Positions 54,665-64,000 of a stretch of 64,000 bases of DNA are shown here, piece after piece (within the stretch, counting starts at the first letter, position 1; the number at the start of each line of letters is the position of its first letter). The stretch is from Perognathus longimembris pacificus (taxonomy: Eukaryota; Chordata; Mammalia; Rodentia; Heteromyidae). A program made the translations under genes and the position numbers. The notes beneath the pieces are model-generated. The model had not been told where the DNA came from and did no database searches. It saw only the letters and a program-made list of their open reading frames with translations. The stretch spans positions 70,247,798-70,311,797 of the forward strand of contig NC_063167.1 in NCBI RefSeq assembly GCF_023159225.1. The letters are read 5' to 3'.

Positions 54665-57600
54665 CTTATGATGAGTCAAATGCTATTTGAAGAGTGAATA
54701 CAATTTTCTTGAACAACTAGACTCAATTGCCCACATGTTTAATTACCCATATACTCAAAGATAATGTTAATGTTGAGGATAATTCCTCAAGAATTAGGTA
54801 CTATACAGTGGTTCATCCTTACCCATGGGGGCTGCATTCCAAGGCCCACCATGGATGCCTGCAGCCATGGGTAATTTTGAATCCTCTGTGCCTCTTTTTT
54901 TTCCTATTCCAATGATAATACACCAATGACAAACTTATAAATTAGGCACAGTAAGATCTCAACAAATGTAATGACAGAGAAGTTCGCACAATCTTCTCTG
55001 ATAAAAGTTATGTGACTGAGCATGGACCCTTTCCCCGGGGATGATGTGAGCGGAAGGGCAGCAGTGTGATCTCATTGGACTACCTTACGATGTCAATCAA
55101 ACACATGCTGGGCACTAACTCAGTGGTCCATTGGATAAGTCCACTCAGCTGCTAAATAACTAAAACAAGGGGGTAACATACAGAATGGACACATTGAAGA
55201 AAGGGATGAAAACTGTGTTGGGAACAGATGTAGCATGGATACATGGGGCCAACAGATCTTTCATGGCCTCGTTAGAGGGACAGAATGGAGTCAGATCCAT
55301 CAAGCTATGCAGAATAGCATGCAAATCACAGCTGGGTTGTTAATCTCTCTGGAATTTTCCACTCACTATGGTCAGATCTGGTTCAGCTCAGGGTACAGAG
55401 AGTGTGGATAAGGGGACAGTACTGTGATTTTCCAGCTCTCTAAAAGTGTCCTAGTAGCTCCGGGCTGGGCCCCTTGGAGCATGGGGACCAGCAAGGGGAG
55501 AAAGCCACTCTGGCCCCGTAGGTAAAGCTGCAGTCTGCAGGGCGCGGAGGATTTGTGAGGGATTGTGGCTCTTGTAATTTTCCGATGAGATGGTGCTTGC
55601 GCGGAGCCACCATCTGCTTTGAGGGCAGATCTGAGCACCATGCATCTGATTTCAATAAGCTGGAAGAGCCGGGCTGCCCACAGCACACCAGAGGGCCAGC
55701 ATCTGCTTGGCCTCCAGTGCCAGAAGCCCGCGAGACGTCGGCTGGTGAGGCCTGCCGTCCAGCTTGACAACAGAGGACAATAGTTGCTGTTGGATACTCT
55801 CCAGGGCCCAGGAGGTCAGGTTCTGACCCTGAGCCTTGTGGAGTGTAGAATCCAGGCTGCTATTGTTCTTTATCGTCATGTTGTCTCCATTAGAAAGAAG
55901 AAAAAAAAAATCCATGAGGTCTGGATTCAGAATTCGCAAGTCTGGAATTCCTCCCACGCATGGAAAACAAGCCCCAGTCAAGGAAACAAAGGCACTGTGT
56001 TTGTCACCCACGGAGTGGGGGAATAATTTGCTCCTTGTCAGGATCTCTTCACCTGGGAGGCCACGGGGGCTGCTGCCAGGGGACGGCGTCGGGTGACCGA
56101 GTCCTAGCCAGGTAAACTCCGGGTGGAGCATCCTCGCCTGGCACGGGCCCTGTGTTTGCGGTAATGTTTGGATAATTATCAGCCATAAGATGGTTTATTG
56201 AATCATGTTTATAGACAATGGGGAGAGTGACATAAACAAGTTAATTAGTTCAATGTTAATAAAGAAAACATCCCTTCATCTTCAGACCACAAGCCCGCTG
56301 GTGGAGCAGCCAGCAGCTGGGCGCTGGCCCTAGTCACGTTAAGCACCACGTTGAGGGCCCTCGAGTCCCCTCTCCCCAGGGCTGGCCCTGCCCTGACCCC
56401 ACTGGAGTGCCAAGGCCCCTTCTTAGGACTCCCGTCCTCTCTGGAGACCTCGGGTTGGGGCTGCGGCTGGCCATGTGTGAATTAGAAGGTCCCTTTTCCG
56501 GGGGATGCATGCGTGCCCAGGCTGGGGTGCCCGCAGCCTGTCTCGCCCCCTTGGCTAGCTGCCCTCCCTGGGGCACAGCCCACAGCATCATGAGAAGTCT
56601 GTCCAGCCCTTTGCTGCCCAAGAGACCCCGCGGGCCTCAGGCAGGCTCACCAAATCCTGCTGTCCCGATCAAGACCCTCAGATCACTGCTGCTGGCCGGC
56701 CGAAAGGGTGGGGGCGCTCAGGAGAGGCTCCCGAGCTTCCTCCCCTTCCCACCAGCAAGCCTGCTGCTCTGTTTAGCTGCGGGAGCACAGGGGGCACCGG
56801 CTGGCTACCATCTTTGGAAGAGCCCACACTCATTCTTTGGTGAAGCTCGTTGGACAACGAGGGCTATGGTGTGGCTGTGGTGTGGCCGTGGCGAGGCTGT
56901 GGTGCCCTGGCTCTGGTGCCCGGAGTAGCCCGCGTGCCAGCGAGGAGCAGCAGTGTCAGCCTGGCAGCCTCAGTCTGGCCCTGGATTCCTGAGGGGTCAG
57001 CGCTTGTCTGGAGTTCCGCCCCCAGGGTGATCTGCTCCCAGTCCCCGTGGGCACAGAGGCAGGGTTGATAAACATCACTTCACAGAGGCCATGCACAAGA
57101 GCAGGGCCTTTCTCCAAGGCTTGGGGGTCAACGCATGGGGGGCCCGGGATCGCAGAAGGTGGCCTAGGGTCCCACATACACAGTCCACAGCCTCAGCGCT
57201 GTCCGCAGGGCCTGGCAGGCACAGGCCTTGGCCGCTTCTGTGGTGGGGAGGCCGGGGTTTGGCTTCAAGGCCAGTGTTGGCTCTGCCCAGGGCCAGGAGG
57301 CAGGTGGAAGATAAAAAGCCTGCTGAGTGTCAGGGAAAACCTTTCCAGAGTTGGGGCGGGGGGAGACAGAGGAGCCCTAATTGACAGCACCTGCCACTTT
57401 CTGCAGTGTAAACACACCCACATCAGCCCCTTGAGTTACCATGTGACCCCACGGAGCCTGGGGCGGCAGGTGCTAGTCAGTGCGAGCCTGCAGGAGCCAG
57501 CGCCAACTCACCCAAGTACAATGTTCTCTTGGATAAGAAAGGAAGTCATCCTTTTATTTCCCTCCTTCTTGCGCCTTCCTCTCAGATCTCCGAGATGACT

Positions 57601-58210
57601 CAGGCCTTCCCCAGGGGAGCCTGCCCCCTCCCAAGCCGCCCCAACCCACAGCACGTGGGCTCTCCGTCCTGGCCCTTCTGAGGAGTCCTCAGCGGTGAGT
57701 CAGGTGTGAGCACCGCCACTCGCTGCCCGCCCCCTGGCTCGCTGCCCTCCCCCTGGCTGGTCTGGAAGCCCCATGGGGGAAGGGGGGGGAGGGGAACTGA
57801 ACTTTAGTTTGCCTCCCAACATCCTGAGTGACCAGCACAGCTCCTGGCACAAAGCTGGGGGAGGGGGACTTGAAAAATAGTTGTTGAAGGAACGAAAGGG
57901 AGAAATCATAACCAGAGCTCTGGGCGGGTCTTTTGGATTGAAAATGACCGCAGATTGTGTGTGCGTGCGTGCACGTGTGTGTGTGCACATGCCTACATAT
58001 GCATGCATGCATGTGTGTGTGGGCACAGGCCAGAGGGCGGTGGCACAAGCATGATAGGCAACAAGAGCTTATAACGAGATGCATTTGTTTCTGTTTCTGC
58101 ACCCACAGCTCAGGTCCAGGTGGAGCTCACCACCAGCTCTGTGGTATTGGGTTTGTTTTGGTGATTCTCTTACCCAAGGCTAAAGTTTTCCTTGGGATTA
58201 AAGCTAAAAT
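54665..58210. other. SINE-free stretch, no gene seen
   Basis: 3.5 kb with no recognised SINE. 56160-56285 is AT-rich with taattag and caataaag-like words. 56290-57740 is GC-rich with many overlapping frames on both strands and no recognisable domain. Could hold regulatory DNA of NGF. Confidence 0.45.
57956..58022. repeat. (TG/TGCG/CATG)n alternating tract
   Basis: tgtgtgcgtgcgtgcacgtg followed by gcatgcatgcatgtgtgtg. Alternating purine-pyrimidine throughout. Confidence 0.9.
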
Positions 58211-58226
58211 AAGAAGTGTCACTCAG

Positions 58227-58433
58227 GGCTGGGGATATAGCCTAGTGGCAAGAGTGCCTGCCTCGGATACACGAGGCCCTAGGTTCGATTCCCCAGCACC
58301 ACATATACAGAAAACGGCCAGAAGCGGCGCTGTGGCTCAAGTGGCAGAGTGCTAGCCTTGAGCGGGAAGAAGCCAGGGACAGTGCTCAGGCCCTGAGTCC
58401 AAGGCCCAGGACTGGCCAAAAAAAAAAAAAAAA
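58227..58433 (+). mobile_element. SINE, IDL-Geo, very intact
   Basis: Complete with an A-rich tail and a perfect 16-base target duplication aagaagtgtcactcag (58211..58226, 58434..58449). Among the youngest insertions in the window by duplication length and intact tail. Confidence 0.97.
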
Positions 58434-58566
58434 AAGAAGTGTCACTCAGATGCCATGTGCCTCCGTTCCCTGTCAGCAGGTGTGAATGTGACATCACCTC
58501 ACAGCCCAGACATCCCTGGAGAGTGTATGTGCACAGTAAGAAGCAGGAGGTTACAGTGAGTAGTGC

Positions 58567-58768
58567 TAGCTGGGTGCCAGGAGCTCACACCTGTCATCCT
58601 AGCTACTCAGGAACCGGAGATCTGAGAATCATGTAGTTAAAAGCCAGCATGGCAGAAAAGCCTGTGAGACTCTTATCTCCAATTTACCAGCCCAAACCCA
58701 GAAGTGGAGCTGTAGCCCAAGTGGTTGAGTGCAAATGACAAGTGAGAGTGAGAGGCCCAGTACTGACA
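58567..58768 (+). mobile_element. SINE, B1L-Geo
   Basis: gctgggtgccaggagctcac through gaggcccagtactgacacac, ending in a short CA tail. Confidence 0.87.
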
Positions 58769-59384
58769 CACACATATCCTCCCCCACCCCCCACCAGACA
58801 GCACCCTGCAGGAAGAACTAATCCTAATTCCCAGGTTTGGTGGGAGCAAGGCTTTCCTCCATTTTTCCATTTGCTCAGAAACACAGGCAGAAACAGCCTT
58901 GTCCCCGGCGTGTTTTGGAAGCTTTGATGAGCAATGAGGCGCTCTGGTTTATTTCTGTGCCCAAAGAATCCAGAAGATTCCTTGCCTCTGGCATTCCATT
59001 TCTGTCCCAGACCAGCAGTTTCTGGAAGGGCCAGTGGCAAGAGCTAATGAGGGCTGGCTCCTCGCCCTGTGCTGGCAGCTGAACTGACCCCCTCGGGGGC
59101 ATGGTGCCCTGGGTTTGCCTGCCAGGAGGGCGGATGAGAGCCAGGTGGGATCAACTCCAGCCCCAGGCTGGAAGGGAAAGGCCGGTCCCCATCCTGCCTG
59201 CAGTGACACCATTTCTGTCACATGGCAAAGCCTCTGAAAGGCGGTAAGAACGGGTCCCCAGAAGTGGTGTGCTGACCACACCAAGTGGGGACCATGCTGT
59301 GGCCACCCCTGTTCTGGTGAAGCTTCTCAGGAGTCCAGGCAGGACCGATCTGTGTTACAACAGTTAGTGACCGCACAACCCCTA
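58769..59384. other. unique stretch, no gene seen
   Basis: Overlapping frames on both strands at 58830-59280 lack motifs. Confidence 0.5.
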
Positions 59385-59480
59385 GTGTCATCTCCACCTG
59401 ACAGGTGGCCTAACAGAGGCTTACTCGGGAGTCACAGAGTGACACCACAACCTGGACCTACTGCATGCGGTCCTTCCACC
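59385..59480 (-). mobile_element. MIR
   Basis: Reverse MIR words: cacctgacaggtggcctaac, gagtcacagagtgacaccac, acctggacctactgcatg. Confidence 0.5.
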
Positions 59481-59516
59481 TTCCTCTTGCTTGATCTTAC
59501 TACTTTATTTTATCCT

Positions 59517-59727
59517 TCTGTGCTGGTATGAGGGCTTGGACTCAGAGCCCCGGCCCTGCCCCTTAGCTGTTCTGCTCAATGTTGGTACTCTACCACTTCA
59601 GCCACACACCTCCACTTCTGGCTTTGTTACTGGTCAATTACAATTAAAAGTCTCACAGACTTTCCTGCCCAGGCTGGCTTTGAACCGCAATCCTCAGATC
59701 TCAGTCTCCGGAGTCACTGGTGCCTGA
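59517..59727 (-). mobile_element. SINE, B1L-Geo
   Basis: gtgctggtatgagggcttgg through cctcagatctcagtctccgg. The 5' end is shortened. Confidence 0.87.
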
Positions 59728-59854
59728 ATTTTATTTCTAGGCTTTTCTTAGCATAGTGAAAAGGAGCCATGTTTGCTGAATATGGTGGATGAGTCAAGTT
59801 CAGGGCCACACATTCTCTGTCTTCTCTCCTTAGTCGCTGCTTTTGGAGGGAACG

Positions 59855-59925
59855 ATGGTTTTTCAGTTCTACAGCTAGGGAAACTGAGGCACAGGGAGAC
59901 TGTATAATTCCTTCAGTGTCTCTCG
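59855..59925 (-). mobile_element. MIR fragment
   Basis: ctagggaaactgaggcacag is the reverse MIR core. Confidence 0.6.
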
Positions 59926-60072
59926 GGAAAGAAGGGCCAGGGTCACCTGCCTGCTGCGGTGCCGTCCAGCAGCTATGGAGAGACTTGGCCGCCCACTCAA
60001 AGCATCAGCTATCCTGGGTTGTCTGTACCTTTATTAGCCACATATTCCTCAGTGTGAATGAGAGTCTGGAGG

Positions 60073-60090
60073 TGTGTGTGTGTGTGTGTG
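60073..60090. repeat. (TG)n short tract at SINE 3' end
   Basis: Nine TG units. Confidence 0.9.
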
Positions 60091-60272
60091 TTGGTTCTGG
60101 GCCTTGTACTCAGGGACTCATGTTCTTGATTGGCTTTTCTACGCAAGCCGGATGCTATATCACTTGAGTCACACCTTCACTTCTGGCTTTGTGTGGTTAA
60201 CTGGGGATGTGAGTCTTTCAGATTTGTCTGCTTGGGTTCCTCAGATCTCAGTGCCACCAGCACCAGGCACTC
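60091..60272 (-). mobile_element. SINE, B1L-Geo, diverged
   Basis: ttggttctgggccttgtact through cctcagatctcagtgccacc, with a deletion in the 7SL half. Confidence 0.84.
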
Positions 60273-60738
60273 AAATTTTGATAAAGATATTTGAGATCAA
60301 TGGAAGGGTGGGGGTGTCAGGGGCAGACAGGTTTATGAATGAAACCAGAGCAGCATCTGCAGCTGGAGAGAGGCAAGGATGGGGGTGGCCCAGGGCGTTG
60401 TAACTCCCAGGTGCTGTTACAGACAGGCAGCTCTGAGACCAGGTCTGCGGGAAAAAATCCATATCTCTGTGCACTGAGTCAGAGCTAAATTAGACACAAG
60501 GGTAATCCAGCACAAGTAGATGTTATACCACTCCTCAGACCTTCCAAGCTCCCATCATAACTAGAGTATGTTGAAGTTGTCTATATCCAAGATTTGTTAC
60601 TTTAAGCCGATGTTAACAAGCCCAATAAAATGAGGTGTTGGCGGGTTAATTCCTGTACTCACCACCTCAGACGGTTCCAGGCAGCAAAACAAACCAGAGT
60701 TGTGGATGGACGTGGGGCCACCTGAGGGCAAGATCCCC
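60273..60738. other. unique stretch, no gene seen
   Basis: Nothing recognised. Confidence 0.5.
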
Positions 60739-60908
60739 CCCGATCCGAGGCCACAGGTCCCTTCACACCCGAGGCCACAGGACCCCACACACGAAGCCAC
60801 AGGTCCCCCCACACCCAATGGCACAGGTTGCCCCTCACCCGAAGGCAAGTTCCCTCTCCCCAGTGGCACAGGTCCCCCCAATACTCGAGGGTATAAGCTC
60901 CCCCACCC
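60739..60908. repeat. imperfect minisatellite (gaggccacaggtcccc type)
   Basis: About six units of 24-32 bases, each with ccacaggtcccc or ggcacaggt and cacacccga. Degenerate. Confidence 0.8.
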
Positions 60909-61110
60909 ACACCATCTCTGAGAAGGCTCTGCAGGCCGGAACCCTCAGCACCCCCACATCTGCCAACTGCAAGATCTATTCCCCTGGAATCCTTTGTCTG
61001 GGCTTCCTGATTCCCTCCCCTGTCAAGGGTGATGGAGAGCTGGTACAGGATAGGGGCTGACCTGGAGGCAGGGCACAATCCCTGCCCATCACCTACGGTA
61101 CCACTGTCCT

Positions 61111-61304
61111 GGGATGATGGAGCTATCCCACGTGGACCACCATGCAGGGATGATGGAGCTGTCCCACATGGACCACCATGCAGGGATGGTGGAGCTGTCC
61201 CACGTGGACCACCATGCAGGGATGGTGGAGCTGTCCCACGTGGACAACCATGCTGGGATGGTGGAGCTGTACCATGTGGACAACCATGCTGGGATGATGG
61301 AGCC
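61111..61304. repeat. 36-base minisatellite, 5.4 copies
   Basis: Five full 36-base units starting gggatgatggagctgtccca at 61111, 61147, 61183, 61219 and 61255, then a partial unit from 61291. Copies differ by one to a few bases. Because 36 is a multiple of three, open frames persist on both strands without implying a gene. Confidence 0.98.
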
Positions 61305-61959
61305 ACCGGGGGTGGATGAGTATTTAACAACACTCAACAATTCTCTGCCTCTGGGAGGAAGGCAGAGAATCTGCAGTTAAGATGACGGTGGCTCTGTGTT
61401 TTCACCGAATTATCTCCGTGCCAGCTCTATCTAGGCCAGTGTGTCTGCCTGGCTGCACAGAAGTCCGATTTTACACCTCATTTACTTTCCCAGCACCCCA
61501 AGTCCAACTTCCCACCCCTTCACTTGGCTCCTGGCAAGCTAATCTCCTCTGTTGCCCGGGAGAGCTTACCAGACTCTCCCCTGGAGAGGTCGGCTCTTCT
61601 TCCCAAGGCTCTCTGCCTGTCTACTAGGCTTTTCTTGGTTCTGGCCACCCTCGGCTGGGGTTATCCCTTTTGGTCCTGTCTAAGCTGACTCCCTCCTCTG
61701 ATCATTACCTTGGCCCCCTGAGCCTCCAGAATGGTTCTTGATCTTTTCAGATCCAAGTCCACAGCTGGCTCACTGGATACACAGATACTGGCATACATCT
61801 GGCTCCAAAGTGCTGCTCCACTTGAGCCCAGCATATGTGAAGGGGCAGGTGATTCTAGAAACTTTCTCTGAAGTCCGTGTGGTGGCTCTGTGTGACCGCC
61901 AGCCCCCATGTGCAGATGTGCTGGTGGTTTCCTTCCCTGCCCTCTGCCAAGCATATCAG
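61305..61959. other. unique stretch, no gene seen
   Basis: Nothing recognised. Confidence 0.5.
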
Positions 61960-62060
61960 CTATTGTTCACTCATGCTCGTTGAGCATCTACTGTGTGATG
62001 ATGCTCGATGAACATGACAGCTTTGCTGCCCTCACTCTTATGTTCTTGTGGAAGACACAA
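61960..62060 (-). mobile_element. L2 3' end fragment
   Basis: Reverse L2 tail: tcactcatgctcgttgagca, tctactgtgtgatgatgctc. Confidence 0.6.
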
Positions 62061-62165
62061 GCAAACAAATCAGTGAGTTAAGAAAGCAAGCTGAGGGAAT
62101 GGGAGGATGGGATTCGGTAGGGATGGAGACAGGTATTGTAAATTAGGTCAATCAAGAGGAACATC

Positions 62166-62345
62166 TGGTCAGCATTGTGCCTGTAAGCCTTGTGACTCAG
62201 GAGGCTGAGGTCTAAGGATCGCAGACACCATCTGTAAGACTCTTGCCTCCAATTAACCAGCCAGAAGGCCCAAAGTGGAGCTGTGGCTCAAGTGGTAGAG
62301 TGCCAGCTTTGAGCAAAAACACCAAGGGAGAGCACAGTACTGGCG
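62166..62345 (+). mobile_element. SINE, B1L-Geo, internally shortened
   Basis: tggtcagcattgtgcctgta through gagcacagtactggcgc, followed by gtgcgcac/CA units (62350-62376). Confidence 0.85.
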
Positions 62346-62376
62346 CACGTACTTGTGCGCACACGCACACACACAA

Positions 62377-63718
62377 TCTGGTAGGCCTTACTGGTGAGGA
62401 AGAGTGAACGCGTGCAGGTCTGTATGTCAGAGCGTCCCAATAGAGCCAGCAGCCAAGGTGCTGAGCTGGCTAGAAGGGCAATGTGTGGAAGGCACAGCAA
62501 GAAGGTCACCCTGGTTACCACAGGGCACACAAAGGGAGGAGGCAGAAGATGCTGGATAGACTCGGTGTGGGGGATGTGTTGCTTCTTGGCTCTGTGGACA
62601 CCTGGACCAGGTAATGTTTTGTGTTGTCCTCTGCACTGTAGGATGTTGGGCTACCTCTCACCAGATACCACCTGCCCTAGGCAGCATCCCATGTTTCCTG
62701 AAAGAAATTCTACCCAATGAAGAGCTCCCAAGTGAAGGCAACGGGGAGCGGAATGGGAAGGTGGACGGGGGCCTGCACGTGGGGAAACGCTGTGAGTTAA
62801 TTTTTGTCTTTAAGAGGAAGGGCTGGCAGGGGCCAGGCTCAGAGGTGGTGGAGGGCCTGGGCAGAGGCCATCAGGGCTGGGAGCATTCGGAGGTGTAGTC
62901 ACCTCCTTCTTAAAGCATGGACAGTGACCCCACAAGCCCTGGTTACCTGTGTGTGAGCGGCAGAAATGAAGAACAAGTCCTAGATTATTGCGTGTGGATA
63001 ATAATGTCATCATCTAAGATGGGGAAGACTACCAAAATGGTCCAAGAAACACTAAACTGGAGATGTCTGCTAGATATTGGAGTGGACATGCCAGGGGCAA
63101 GGTGGAGGGGAGAGAGGATTCGAGAAACAGCTATCCAGACTCAAATCTTATTGAATGCCTGGGCAGAAGTAGATCATCCAGGAAGAGAATGATCTGGAAA
63201 ACAAAGGGTCCCCCATGGGACCTGTCTAGAGGTCAGCAGAGATGGAAAAGCCAGCAGAGGAGGAGCAGCCAGCAGAAGAGGAGCACCGAGGGGAAGAAGG
63301 AAGGGGCAGCAGCAGCCTTGGTATCACCCTGCACTGTGGCTGGACGGGCCTTAGGCCCTCTGCCAGGTCACCGGGCGGCCAGGCTTCCCCCACTCCTTGG
63401 GCTCAGTGTCAGTGACCACGAAGGCCCGAGCAGTGACAGAACTGTACGGCACAGGGTCAGGGTGAACACCACCCCCAGGGACCTAGACAACAGCATCTCT
63501 TGCAATCCTGCTGCTAAGAAGTAAGAATTATTTGTCATATGATGTAGTCAAGGACACCATCAAAAAGAGCCTGGCAGCAACTTGTCTCCTTTGCCTGCAT
63601 CCGGGCATCTGGGCATCGCTCACCCCTGGGATTGCTGCTTGGGAAGCCACATTCCTCAGCTTGCTCCCCTCAAGCCTCCCTGGCCTTTGCCTCCTCGGGC
63701 CTGCCCAGGCTTTCAGGA
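62377..63718. other. unique stretch, no gene seen
   Basis: 1.3 kb with no recognised SINE or exon. Purine-rich at 63240-63310. Confidence 0.5.
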
Positions 63719-63720
63719 GC

Positions 63721-63781
<61 letters not shown>
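63719..63781. repeat. (CT)n microsatellite
   Basis: About 30 CT units with one ttct interruption, next to the 3' end of a minus-strand SINE. Confidence 0.98.
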
Positions 63782-63801
63782 CTCTGTCTCTGTGGGGTGG
63801 G

Positions 63802-64000
63802 GCTGGCACTGGGGCTTGGACTGTTGCTTGGCTTTTTTACTCATGGCTGATGCTCTACCACTTGGGTCATAGCTCTACTTCCAGCTGTTGGGTGGTTCAT
63901 TGGAGATGAGCGTCTCACGGACTTTCCTGCCCTGGCTGCCTTTAAAATGGGATCCTCAGACCTTAGCCTCCTGAGAAGCCGGGATGACAGCCATGAGTCA
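63802..64000 (-). mobile_element. SINE, B1L-Geo, cut by window end
   Basis: ctggcactggggcttggact through gggatgacagccatgagtca, where the window stops. Confidence 0.88.

Larger units (their letters stand above)
33027..64000 (-). other. NGF: presumed NGF intron 1 (may include upstream alternative exons)
   Basis: In mouse and human the first NGF intron is tens of kilobases long, so this 31-kb stretch is most simply intron 1. I searched by eye for the recalled GC-rich exon 1 and did not find it, and I could not place the exon encoding the long-form N terminus. The assignment of the far end is inference. Confidence 0.55.

Noticed and set aside
55372..58102. A second gene in the GC-rich block
   Set aside because: Overlapping frames on both strands with no domain, no consistent splice signals and no poly(A) signal.
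31105..60490. TGAGTCA words as the known NGF intron-1 AP-1 element
   Set aside because: The seven-base word recurs by chance (for example near 31110, 39687, 57696, 59789 and 60474). Without exon 1 nearby none can be assigned.
61029..61380. Repeat protein encoded by the 36-base units
   Set aside because: The repeat length is a multiple of three, so frames stay open on both strands. No start context, splicing or conserved product.

Overview
This window is mammalian, specifically rodent, nuclear DNA. It holds one recognisable protein gene, nerve growth factor (NGF), on the minus strand. The coding exon (29772..30497) encodes a complete 241-residue prepro-NGF. An upstream exon (32903..33026) is identified by a consensus acceptor and donor, by its phase, and by resemblance to the known mouse and human NGF 5' exon. 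Everything below about 29.64 kb is 3' flank. Everything above 33.03 kb is read as intron 1, because the first exon and promoter were not found. NGF mRNA here would carry two upstream ORFs; the second stops in a TAATG that overlaps the main start codon.

The likely lineage comes from the repeats. Five full-length elements and one fragment match the structure of IDL-Geo, the dimeric SINE described from Geomyoidea (pocket gophers, kangaroo rats, pocket mice): a tRNA-Ala/ID-like left half and a Geo right half, ending in poly(A). About 39 more copies belong to an older dimeric SINE whose left half is 7SL/B1-like and whose right half is Geo-like; I call it B1L-Geo here as a working label. Many of those end in (CA)n rather than poly(A). 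The species cannot be fixed from the sequence.

Layout: 1..29.6 kb is NGF 3' flank with SINEs, microsatellites, a CpG-rich block near 9.8 kb, L1 remnants at 14.5-15.4 and 18.1-18.6 kb, and an LTR-like piece at 16.3-16.7 kb. NGF exon 3 with its short 3' UTR is at 29.64-30.51 kb, and intron 2 is at 30.51-32.90 kb. Above that, the presumed intron 1 carries minisatellites (37, 39, 52, 60.7 and 61.1 kb), a MaLR LTR (49.6-50.0 kb), a solo LTR with a 5-bp target duplication (53.07-53.37 kb), an inverted pair of IDL-Geo copies (54.1-54.7 kb), and a SINE-free, partly GC-rich block (54.7-58.2 kb).

Only NGF is supported as a protein-coding gene. The other open frames are chance frames in repeats or GC-rich DNA. 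SINE ends are read by eye and are good to about 10 bases, except where target-site duplications are given. Repeat family names are from recall, not from a database search.
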